Notes under the pieces: model-generated
What the model was told of the DNA's origin: nothing
What the model saw: the letters and a program-made list of their open reading frames with translations, nothing else
Database searches by the model: none
Made by a program: the position numbers and the translations under genes
In this document: in pieces, positions 15,990-22,555 of the stretch
How the letters are laid out: each line of letters starts with the position of its first letter
Position numbering within the stretch: position 1 is the stretch's first letter
Assembly (NCBI GenBank): GCA_017634065.1
Contig: JAGBOC010000013.1
Span: 1-64,000 of the forward strand
Origin: Lachnospiraceae bacterium
Lineage (GTDB): Bacteria > Bacillota > Clostridia > Lachnospirales > Lachnospiraceae
DNA: 64,000 bases
Reading direction: 5' to 3'

Positions 15990-17105
15990 TTGTTTGATAT
16001 ACATCCGACAAGAACAGTACATTTAAGTGGAAGAAAAGGGCAAACTCCTTTATTATCTAATACCGCTGTGAATAATGGAATTAATGATTACTGTGCTGAG
16101 GAACCAACAGAAAAAGGGAATATAATAACTTTTAGTGATACAACTGAAAGTCAAAAAACCATTTTTTATCAAGGTAAGCCATTTATTGGATTTTCACATG
16201 TGCAAGGATTGTATCCAAAGGTAGAAAATGTGTGGTTTGAAAAGGATTGTTTATATTTCATATCTTTGTTTAAACTTGCAATAGGAGAACATTATGATTA
16301 TGCCACAAAGTTTAATAGAAAAATAGCAACAAACATAAAAATATATTTACCTATTTTAACAAAACATGGCAATCCTGTTATTGATAAAACTTATAAATAT
16401 CACAATTTGGGATTTATACCAAATTTCCGATATATGGAAGAAAGAATAAGCGAACTTATGGAAGAAAGAATAAGCGAACTTGATGCATATTTGAAAGTGA
16501 GCAAACTCAGTGGTTATAAGTTAAGCAAAGAAGATAAAAAAATAATTCAAGAAGAAAAAAGTTTTGTCAAATTCAAAATCAAAAATTTGTTTACTTCAAG
16601 TAATGGGGATTTTGATATACAACAAAAACATATAGATAATAGTGGTGAAATGGTAATAACATCTGGTGAAAATAATTATGGTGAGATGGGAAAGAGTACT
16701 ATTAAAGCAAAAGTGTTTGATAAAAATACTATAACTATAGATATGTTTGGGAATGTATTTTTTAGAGACTATCAGTATAAAATCGTAACCCATGCTAGAG
16801 TTTTTTCACTTAAGTTTATCAGTGATTTAAGTATTGATAATGGTTTATATATTGTATCTAAGTTACAATACTTGAAAAAAATATATTCTTATAGCAATAT
16901 GTGTAGTTTTAGCAAGATTGGTGAAGATTACATTGAGTTACCAGTCAAAAAAGAATCAATAAAAGAAGAAAAAATTCAAATAGACAATATAGACTTTGAA
17001 TATATGGAAAAATATATTAAAGTTTTAAAAAAGATCATAATAAAAGATGTTGTTAAGTATAAAGATAAGATAATATATGAAACAAAAAAAATCGTTAAAA
17101 AATAG
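15990..17105 (+). CDS. DNA specificity (S) subunit with two target-recognition domains
   Basis: A 371-residue partner of the upstream nuclease-methyltransferase. Two recognition domains are suggested by parallel blocks: residues 1-145 (LFDIHPTRTV...PLLSNTAVNNG, then IKIYLPI) and about 185-335 (IKNLFTSSNGDFDIQQ..., then YIELPVK). They are separated by a helical spacer containing MEERISEL twice. The only start available is TTG 15990; the frame stays open 26 codons upstream without ATG, GTG or TTG, and that part (KSFRVGDLFDI) also looks like an S-subunit start. The N-terminus is therefore uncertain and may have been disturbed by the GGGGC palindrome. The next gene overlaps its end by 29 bp. Confidence 0.72.
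   Translation: MFDIHPTRTVHLSGRKGQTPLLSNTAVNNGINDYCAEEPTEKGNIITFSDTTESQKTIFYQGKPFIGFSHVQGLYPKVENVWFEKDCLYFISLFKLAIGEHYDYATKFNRKIATNIKIYLPILTKHGNPVIDKTYKYHNLGFIPNFRYMEERISELMEERISELDAYLKVSKLSGYKLSKEDKKIIQEEKSFVKFKIKNLFTSSNGDFDIQQKHIDNSGEMVITSGENNYGEMGKSTIKAKVFDKNTITIDMFGNVFFRDYQYKIVTHARVFSLKFISDLSIDNGLYIVSKLQYLKKIYSYSNMCSFSKIGEDYIELPVKKESIKEEKIQIDNIDFEYMEKYIKVLKKIIIKDVVKYKDKIIYETKKIVKK
16434..16481 (+). repeat. Perfect 24-bp tandem duplication in the S-subunit spacer
   Basis: Two identical 24-bp units (16434-16457 and 16458-16481), each encoding MEERISEL, lie in the predicted helix between the two recognition domains. The unit length is a multiple of three, so copy-number change keeps the frame and alters only spacer length. 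The same arrangement with 4-residue TAEL repeats sets the spacing recognised by EcoR124I and its relatives. Confidence 0.9.
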
Positions 17106-17817
17106 CTTGTTGAAAAACCATCTGATATTTTTGTTGTTTGTTTTAACAATATTGCATCCGATAATATCTATAATTAGTACTCAATTTTTTAAAGATTATG
17201 TCATAACCTGGTCTTCTATTTTCATATTAATTATTGATTTCTTTTTTGCATTACTAGCACTTATTATCATAGTAATATTATCAAATGACAAAAGCGAGAA
17301 TAAACTTATACCAAAACTTCTTGCATTAATATTTCCATTATCACTAGTTAATATTATATTTTTGTATTCAAAAAGTTATGAATCAAGATTTGAGATTTTA
17401 GCGCTGATTAGTTATTCGGCGTGTACTTTTTTCTTATCTATCGCCTATGGGAAGCCGACAGCATTAAAAATAATTTCTTTAATCATATCTATTGTGCCGG
17501 GAGTAGTTGTTTTATTATTTAGTTATTTTGGAATTATGATGATTGGTTGGTCAGAAAATACAGTTGTGAAAAAGATAGACTCCCCAAATAGAAAATATTA
17601 TGTAGAATTAATTGATAATAATCAGGGTGCTCTTGGTGGTGCTACGCTTATAAATGTCGTAGAGGGATTTGAGATTGATGCGATTATATTTAAAATCACA
17701 AAAAAACCGCGAAGGCTCTATGATGGAAAATGGGGCGAGTTTAATGATATGGATGTCTATTGGAAAGATGATGATGTAGTAGTGATTAATGATAGGGAAT
17801 ATGATATAAGTAAGTAA
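17077..17817 (+). CDS. DUF5412-containing membrane protein
   Basis: A 246-residue protein with about five membrane spans in residues 15-160 and a C-terminal extracytoplasmic domain: SPNRKYYVELIDNNQGALGG, YDGKWGEF, VYWKDDDVVVINDREYDI. That domain matches DUF5412, a small beta domain in Firmicute membrane or lipoproteins. It starts 29 bp inside the S-subunit gene, so it is probably co-transcribed, although families of this type are not known restriction partners. The stop lies 6 bp from the convergent rsmA stop with no clear terminator between them. Function unknown. Confidence 0.65.
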   Translation: MKQKKSLKNSLLKNHLIFLLFVLTILHPIISIISTQFFKDYVITWSSIFILIIDFFFALLALIIIVILSNDKSENKLIPKLLALIFPLSLVNIIFLYSKSYESRFEILALISYSACTFFLSIAYGKPTALKIISLIISIVPGVVVLLFSYFGIMMIGWSENTVVKKIDSPNRKYYVELIDNNQGALGGATLINVVEGFEIDAIIFKITKKPRRLYDGKWGEFNDMDVYWKDDDVVVINDREYDISK

Positions 17818-17823
17818 AATATA

Positions 17824-18696
17824 TTAAGAATTATTTAGATAATTATATAGATTTTTATAATCTAAAAGGGATAAGTTTTCAGCTCTGACATTTTCATCAA
17901 GTTTAAGTTTAGAAAATGCAGTGGCAAGAAGATTTTTATCATAACCAGCATTTGAAAGAGAATTAAGAAGCTTCTTTCGCCTTTGAGCGAAGGAAGCTTT
18001 TATTAATTTGAATATTTTATCATTTTCTTCATCATAGGAAGATTTGCCATTTATAAAATCAATTTTATTTTTCTCATTAAGAAACTCTTTATGCTTTGAA
18101 AAGTGGACAACTGCAGAGTCAACTTTAGGTTTTGGGAAAAAGCAGTCCTTTGATACAATCATTATCATTTCAGTATCTGCAAAAAAGTTGCAGACAAGAG
18201 TTAAGATGCCATAATCTTTGCCATTTGGTTTTGCGACTATTCTTTCGGCAACTTCTTTTTGCACCATTAGAGTCATCTCGCTCACATATGGATTTTGTAA
18301 AAGCATATTTATGATAGGTGATGTGATATAGTAAGGGAGATTAGCGACTACTTTTATTTTAGAGAAATCATCATTAAGATTTTTATTTGTTAGTTTTTGT
18401 TTATATTCAGTGAGGATAGTTTGAAAATCAAGATTCATAAAATCAGCATTTATGATAGATACATTTTCATACTCTTTTAAGTTATCTTTAAGTAAAGGTA
18501 AAAGAGTTTTATCTATCTCAACACTAACAACAAACTTCGACCTATTACATAGACATCTTGTGAGAGCCCCATTTCCAGGACCAATCTCAAGAACTAAATC
18601 ATCTTTTGTGATGCCACTTTCGTCTGCTATATCTTCAAGCAAAAACTCATCAATAATGAAGTTCTGCCCAAGAGAATGTTTATGCTTAAATGACAT
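17824..18696 (-). CDS. rsmA: 16S rRNA (adenine1518/1519-N6)-dimethyltransferase RsmA (KsgA)
   Basis: A 290-residue SAM-dependent enzyme that dimethylates A1518 and A1519 in 16S rRNA during small-subunit assembly. Visible marks: KHSLGQNFIID at the start, the SAM loop VLEIGPGNGALT near residue 36, catalytic NLPYYITSP near residue 119, and the C-terminal AQRRKKLLNSL. Length is typical. Its ATG overlaps the stop codon of the upstream S11-like gene, so the two are translationally coupled on the minus strand. Confidence 0.95.
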   Translation of the reverse strand: MSFKHKHSLGQNFIIDEFLLEDIADESGITKDDLVLEIGPGNGALTRCLCNRSKFVVSVEIDKTLLPLLKDNLKEYENVSIINADFMNLDFQTILTEYKQKLTNKNLNDDFSKIKVVANLPYYITSPIINMLLQNPYVSEMTLMVQKEVAERIVAKPNGKDYGILTLVCNFFADTEMIMIVSKDCFFPKPKVDSAVVHFSKHKEFLNEKNKIDFINGKSSYDEENDKIFKLIKASFAQRRKKLLNSLSNAGYDKNLLATAFSKLKLDENVRAENLSLLDYKNLYNYLNNS

Positions 18697-19895
18697 TATT
18701 TAACAGCCAAGTCTTCGGTAGTTGCTATCTTGCCAAATTCAAGAAGTTTTTTAGTGTCGCCAAATTGCGAACCTTCTGCCTTCAAGACAACTGCTATAAT
18801 ATTATTGTTGTAGTAGCTCATCATAGATGAGATACACCATTTTGATGCATTTGTAAATGCAAGACGACTGGCAGTGACATCAGCATTGTATGTTGAGTTG
18901 TCTGGATTAAGTTGAGTATTTTTAGACCAGAGATGAAGTTTTTCTCTTCTTCTTGAAGCAGGTAATTCATATTCGTGTAAAGATAAAAGATTTATAAGTT
19001 CAGGATTTTCACAAACCTTTGCCATGATGATGGCCATATCAAGAGCAGTGCTTTCGTTATTGCCGATACCAGATGGGTCTACAAAGTGAGTGTTAGTAAG
19101 TCCAAGGCTTGTGGCTGTCACATTCATCAAACTTACGAAATCATCTATACTATTTGATACATTTTCTGCCACAACATTTGCAGAATCTACAGCACCTTTT
19201 ATAAACATAGAAGCAAGAGCATCTTTAAGAGTAATGGTGTCACCCACATCAAGAGCAGAGATGGAAGCATCTTTTGGAAGACCTTTAACGGCAGTTCTAT
19301 TTACTTTTAGAATTGAATCCATCTTTAGGTATTGTGTAGCTATGTATGCTGTCATAAGATTTGTAAGACCAGAAGGATTGTATCTTGTGGTTTGGTCTTT
19401 GACTGCATAGATGTGTTTTGTATTTGCATTTATAAGTGCGTAAGATGGTGCTTGGGTTGCTTGAACCTTTGCAGTAGTTATGGTTTTTGTGGTAAAATTA
19501 GAAAGGTTGATATTATTTGCAATATTGACACCAGTAGTATATGCGGTTTGTCCTACAAGAGAAGTTGCAGGTTGCTGTGTGGCTTGTGCCACTGGGCTTG
19601 TGACAGGTGTAGCAACATTATTTGCAGAAGTATTTGTAGCAGTTGGCTCTGCGATAACAATTTGTTTTATAGCTGCTATATCACCGCTTGTGATTTGCCC
19701 TGTGCCATTTATCTGGTTGAAGTCATAATCAGAGATGGCATTTGCTGATACCTCGCTACTTACTTTATTTGATGAGTAATCAAACGCAGCAGGACCATAG
19801 AGTTCAGTAAGACTTACATCATCGGCATTTGTAGTAAATGCCATAAAAAGTGATAAAACTAAAATATTAAGTTTTAAATAATTTACATTTTTCAT
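18696..19895 (-). CDS. Catalytically degenerate S11 (D-Ala-D-Ala carboxypeptidase-like) exported protein
   Basis: A 399-residue protein with a signal peptide (cut near residue 24), a Thr/Ala/Gln-rich linker (50-150) and a full S11 peptidase domain (150-395). The fold is easy to follow (YALINANTKHIY, ISALDVGDTITLKDAL, TNTHFVDPSGIG). Yet each penicillin-binding motif is changed: SxxK (usual NPASLTK) reads NPSGLTN at 173-179, SxN reads GAV at 234-236, and KTG reads RLA at 344-346. The reading frame is intact and coupled to rsmA, so it is a conserved-looking pseudoenzyme rather than a decayed gene. Possible roles are peptidoglycan binding or regulation of an active homologue; both are inference. 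Confidence 0.75.
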   Translation of the reverse strand: MKNVNYLKLNILVLSLFMAFTTNADDVSLTELYGPAAFDYSSNKVSSEVSANAISDYDFNQINGTGQITSGDIAAIKQIVIAEPTATNTSANNVATPVTSPVAQATQQPATSLVGQTAYTTGVNIANNINLSNFTTKTITTAKVQATQAPSYALINANTKHIYAVKDQTTRYNPSGLTNLMTAYIATQYLKMDSILKVNRTAVKGLPKDASISALDVGDTITLKDALASMFIKGAVDSANVVAENVSNSIDDFVSLMNVTATSLGLTNTHFVDPSGIGNNESTALDMAIIMAKVCENPELINLLSLHEYELPASRRREKLHLWSKNTQLNPDNSTYNADVTASRLAFTNASKWCISSMMSYYNNNIIAVVLKAEGSQFGDTKKLLEFGKIATTEDLAVK

Positions 19896-19962
19896 AATGG
19901 CATAATTTTATCATAAAAAATAAAAAAAATAAAGCAATGAAAGTTTACGATAAAAAAGTTCT

Positions 19963-19990
19963 TTGTAATTAGTGAAAAATAAGATATAAT
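19963..19990 (+). promoter_or_regulatory. Promoter of pgi
   Basis: TTGTAA (19963-19968), 16-bp spacer, TATAAT (19985-19990). The pgi leader is about 57 nt and ends in GGGAGGA, a strong ribosome site. Confidence 0.7.
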
Positions 19991-20054
19991 ATATAACTGG
20001 TCTAATTGACTTTATGAAACTTAAAAGTATATAAAATATTGGGAGGAAAAATAG

Positions 20055-21401
20055 ATGATTAAAGTAAGTTTTGAAAAGGCAGAGGAGATTAAAAATCTAA
20101 ATAGCTTAAAGGAGACAGCAAAAAATAATTTAAATGATTTACTTGCTGGTAAAATTGATATGACAGGCTGGGTGGATCACCCTATAAAATATGACAAAGA
20201 AGAGTTTGCTCGAATAAAAGAAGTGGCTGAAGAAATAAAGAAAGAGGCAGAAGTACTTGTATCAATAGGTATCGGCGGTTCATATCTTGGTGCGAAAGCT
20301 GCGATAGAATATCTTTCAGATTATTATAGCCATAGATCTGTAAGGACGAACAATAATGTAGGAATGAGCAACAACGTAGGGGCGAGCAACAACGTAGGAA
20401 CGAGCAACAATGTAGGGGCGAGCAACAACGTAGGGGCGAGCACTGCGAGCCCAAAAGGTGTAGAAGTAATATTTGTAGGAAATGGTTTATCAGAAAAATA
20501 TTTAAAAGAAACTCTTGATTATGTAGAAGGAAAAAATTTCTATATAAATGTCATTTCTAAAAGTGGTGGAACTTTAGAACCAGCTGTTGCATTTGATAAG
20601 TTTAAAGCGCTCTGCGAAAAGAAATACGGAAAAGATGGTGCTAAAAAGAGAATAATAGCAACTACTGATAAGGCAAAAGGCATCTTGAAAGAGGAAGCAA
20701 ATAGAGAAGGATATAGAACTTTTGTAGTGCCAGATGATATAGGTGGTAGATATTCAGTATTATCTGCAGTGGGACTTGTACCTATAGCATGTGCAGGATT
20801 TGATATAGATAAACTTATGAAGGGTGCAGAAACAGCAAGAGCCATTTACACAGCAGTAGATGAAAATAAAAATGATGCTATGAAATATGCAATCGTTAGA
20901 AATCTTTACTACAACGCAGGAAAAGACATCGAAGTATTTGCTACTTTAAGTCCAAATATGCAGTATTTTGCCGAGTGGCTAAAACAACTTTTTGGAGAGT
21001 CAGAGTGTAAAGGAAATAAAGGTATCTTCCCTGCATCACTTAATATGACTGCTGACCTTCACTCTATGGGCCAACTTATGCAAGAAGGAAAACGAAATAT
21101 GTTTGAGACATTTATAATGATAGAAAATGACTATGATAAGGATAGAGTGAGATACAATGAAAAGTTTTTTGTAAATGATTTAAATGATATAGCACTTCGT
21201 GCAACTGAAAAAGCTCACCATACTGGCAATGTACCAGTTATAGAAATAAAAGTTGAAGAGCAAAATGAAACTACTTTAGGAGAGCTTTTTTATTTCTTTG
21301 AGATGAGTTGTGCTATATCAGCACTTATTCTTGGAGTAAATCCATTTAACCAACCAGGTGTTGAGGAGTACAAGAAAAATATAAAAGAGTTGCTTGTATA
21401 A
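20055..21401 (+). CDS. pgi: Glucose-6-phosphate isomerase with an internal low-complexity insert
   Basis: Interconverts glucose-6-phosphate and fructose-6-phosphate in glycolysis; cytoplasmic. The short bacterial form is recognised by GWVDHPIKYDKEEFARI, the SIGIGGSYLGAKAA loop, ISKSGGTLEPA (sugar phosphate site), the signature DIGGRYSVLSAVGL, QLFGESE and the C-terminal GVNPFNQPGVEEYK. Residues 100-129 are five copies of NNVG(A/M/T)S, placed where the Bacillus enzyme has a short loop after helix IEAL. Total length (448) is still close to the usual 450 because other loops are shorter. Promoter and ribosome site are strong. Confidence 0.95.
   Translation: MIKVSFEKAEEIKNLNSLKETAKNNLNDLLAGKIDMTGWVDHPIKYDKEEFARIKEVAEEIKKEAEVLVSIGIGGSYLGAKAAIEYLSDYYSHRSVRTNNNVGMSNNVGASNNVGTSNNVGASNNVGASTASPKGVEVIFVGNGLSEKYLKETLDYVEGKNFYINVISKSGGTLEPAVAFDKFKALCEKKYGKDGAKKRIIATTDKAKGILKEEANREGYRTFVVPDDIGGRYSVLSAVGLVPIACAGFDIDKLMKGAETARAIYTAVDENKNDAMKYAIVRNLYYNAGKDIEVFATLSPNMQYFAEWLKQLFGESECKGNKGIFPASLNMTADLHSMGQLMQEGKRNMFETFIMIENDYDKDRVRYNEKFFVNDLNDIALRATEKAHHTGNVPVIEIKVEEQNETTLGELFYFFEMSCAISALILGVNPFNQPGVEEYKKNIKELLV
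20352..20441 (+). repeat. Five 18-bp tandem repeats inside pgi
   Basis: Five units of 18 bp (20352-20441), consensus AACAACGTAGGGGCGAGC, each encoding NNVGAS with M or T variants. GC-rich codons (GGG, GCG, AGC) stand out against the A+T-rich gene. Units 2, 4 and 5 are nearly identical, which indicates recent duplication. Copy-number change would keep the frame. Confidence 0.95.
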
Positions 21402-21451
21402 ATAGTCGTTGACAAGATATGATATACTATTTTTTATTGCAAATACTGAAG

Positions 21452-21480
21452 TTTCAAAGTGCAAAAATTGCATTTTGAAA
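21452..21480. promoter_or_regulatory. 13-bp-arm inverted repeat between pgi and the toxin-antitoxin operon
   Basis: TTTCAAAGTGCAA (21452-21464), AAA spacer, TTGCATTTTGAAA (21468-21480), one G-T mismatch. It is not followed by a T-run. It may be an operator or an end-of-transcript hairpin for pgi. Confidence 0.35.
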
Positions 21481-21500
21481 GAAATGGTATATGGGTAATC

Positions 21501-21570
21501 TTGACAAAGTACTAATATTGATTTATAATACATTGTAATAAATATCGCGCAAGTGTATTACAATGTATTA
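21501..21570 (+). promoter_or_regulatory. Promoter and operator of the RelB/YoeB-type operon
   Basis: A consensus promoter (TTGACA 21501-21506, 17 bp, TATAAT 21524-21529) is overlapped by a perfect 15-bp inverted repeat: TAATACATTGTAATA (21526-21540) and its exact complement (21556-21570), 15 bp apart. The left arm covers the -10 box. This is the expected layout for autorepression by the antitoxin or toxin-antitoxin complex. Confidence 0.8.
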
Positions 21571-21591
21571 TGTTTAAAAGAGGTAAATAGT

Positions 21592-21846
21592 ATGTCAACA
21601 ATTAGTGTTAGATTAGATCCAAACGACAAGCATTTATTTGAAGAGTTTTGCAATGATGTGGGGATGAGTATTTCAACTGCAGTGAGTATGTTTGTAAAAA
21701 ATGTAATCACCAACCAAAAACTCCCATTTAGTGTGGAAAGAGACCCATTTTATTCAAAAGAAAATATGAACCATTTAAGAAAGATTATTAATGACATTGA
21801 ATCTGGAAATGCAAAACTAACATCACATGAATTGATAGAAGAATAG
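21592..21846 (+). CDS. RelB/DinJ-family antitoxin
   Basis: Start set at ATG 21592, which has AGAGG upstream; an in-frame ATG 13 codons earlier lies inside the operator. The 84-residue protein begins STISVRLDPNDKHLFEEFC, a ribbon-helix-helix DNA-binding domain of the RelB/DinJ group with the GMSISTAVSMFVK helix. It has a charged C-terminal tail that would wrap the toxin. It is followed after 10 bp by a YoeB-type toxin gene. Expected role: neutralise the toxin and repress the operon at the inverted repeat upstream. Confidence 0.85.
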   Translation: MSTISVRLDPNDKHLFEEFCNDVGMSISTAVSMFVKNVITNQKLPFSVERDPFYSKENMNHLRKIINDIESGNAKLTSHELIEE

Positions 21847-21856
21847 GTGTTGTGTT

Positions 21857-22120
21857 ATGGAGCTAAAGTGGTATGAAAAAGCTTGGGATGAATATTTAGA
21901 ATGGCAAGTAGAAGACAAGAAAACATTAAAAAAGATTAATTCATTGCTAAAAGATATACAAAGAAATGGAAATAATGGAATAGGTAAAACAGAAGCACTA
22001 TCGAAAGATTTAAGCGAATGGTATAGCAAGAGAATAAATGATAAAGACCGATTGGTATATAAGATTAAAAATGGAGAAGTGATTATAGCATCTTGCAAAG
22101 GACATTATGATGATAAATAA
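21857..22120 (+). CDS. yoeB: Txe/YoeB-family mRNA-interferase toxin
   Basis: An 87-residue ribosome-dependent endoribonuclease. Family features are AWDEYLEWQ near the start, DKKTLKKINSLLKDI, GIGKTEALSKDLSEWYSKRI, the substrate-binding RLVYK strand and the terminal CKGHYDD with the catalytic His and Tyr. Length is typical (84-90). It is paired with the RelB-like antitoxin upstream, and a strong terminator starts within its stop region. All expected catalytic positions seem present, so the toxin should be active. Confidence 0.9.
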   Translation: MELKWYEKAWDEYLEWQVEDKKTLKKINSLLKDIQRNGNNGIGKTEALSKDLSEWYSKRINDKDRLVYKIKNGEVIIASCKGHYDDK

Positions 22121-22145
22121 TAGCGGAAATATCCGCTATTTTTTT
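22119..22145 (+). terminator. Terminator of the toxin-antitoxin operon
   Basis: AATAGCGGA (22119-22127) pairs with TCCGCTATT (22132-22140), followed by a T-run. Confidence 0.88.
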
Positions 22146-22193
22146 GTGAGAAAGTTTTCTTTATATATTTATGAATTTGTGATAAAATAGCAA

Positions 22194-22393
22194 GTGCTAC
22201 ACTAACTAAATAATATTATGGGGAAACTATACCTAAAAATAGTTTCCTTACCAACAGATTAGTTCTAACGGAACGACATTTTTATTTGGTAAAAATGTGA
22301 GTTCACTAATAAGTTTCCGTTAGGACAATTTAGTTGGTGTAGCAACCTGGGAGCTCACAATTTTCAGTCGTAGCTTTCGGGCTGCGACTTTTT
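22194..22393 (+). ncRNA. Structured stand-alone RNA of about 200 nt, class unknown
   Basis: An extended -10 (TGATAAAAT, TAAAAT at 22183-22188) would start transcription near 22194. The first transcribed bases (22195-22211) pair over 17 bp with 22328-22344, with one G-U. Inside are a 9-bp hairpin (22222-22230 with 22239-22247) and a second arm (22265-22273 with 22315-22323) holding a further 9-bp hairpin (22276-22284 with 22290-22298). A terminator follows (AGTCGTAGC 22366-22374 with GCTGCGACT 22381-22389, then T). No ORF fits. The closing stem recalls 6S RNA or a retron msr-msd, but the 3' side of the central loop is only 4 nt and no reverse transcriptase is nearby, so I assign no family. Confidence 0.6.
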
Positions 22394-22418
22394 AATATAT
22401 AAATACTATACTCAATTT

Positions 22419-22467
22419 ATCGCAGCTTGAGAGCAAGTATATCGTGGCTCTTGGGCTGCGATTTTTA
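22419..22467 (+). terminator. Second terminator-like hairpin with the same stem core
   Basis: ATCGCAGC (22419-22426) pairs with GCTGCGAT (22455-22462), followed by TTTTT. An imperfect inner stem is present (AGAGC with GGCTCT). The outer stem closely matches the terminator at 22366-22389, suggesting a duplication or a leader attenuator of the methyltransferase gene. Confidence 0.6.
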
Positions 22468-22555
22468 AATGTGAAAGGTGTATTAAAGTGTGTAACAATT
22501 TGTAAAAAGTTTTGTAGATGTATTAATAACAAGTTTATTGAGTAAAAGAGGTAAA

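Noticed and set aside
13861..17105. Classical type I restriction system
   Set aside because: HsdM- and HsdS-like genes are present, but the nuclease domain is fused to the methylase and no HsdR helicase is found within the cassette.
20352..20441. CRISPR-like array in pgi
   Set aside because: Units are contiguous 18-bp coding repeats without spacers and keep the pgi frame.
22194..22393. Retron msr-msd interpretation of the structured RNA
   Set aside because: The paired ends and inner arms are compatible, but no reverse transcriptase gene lies nearby; the following genes are a methyltransferase and an HNH nuclease.
22321..22467. T-box riboswitch before the methyltransferase gene
   Set aside because: The terminator stems resemble T-box ends, but the conserved T-box sequence (GGGTGG-ACCGCG type) is absent and no aminoacyl-tRNA or amino-acid gene follows.
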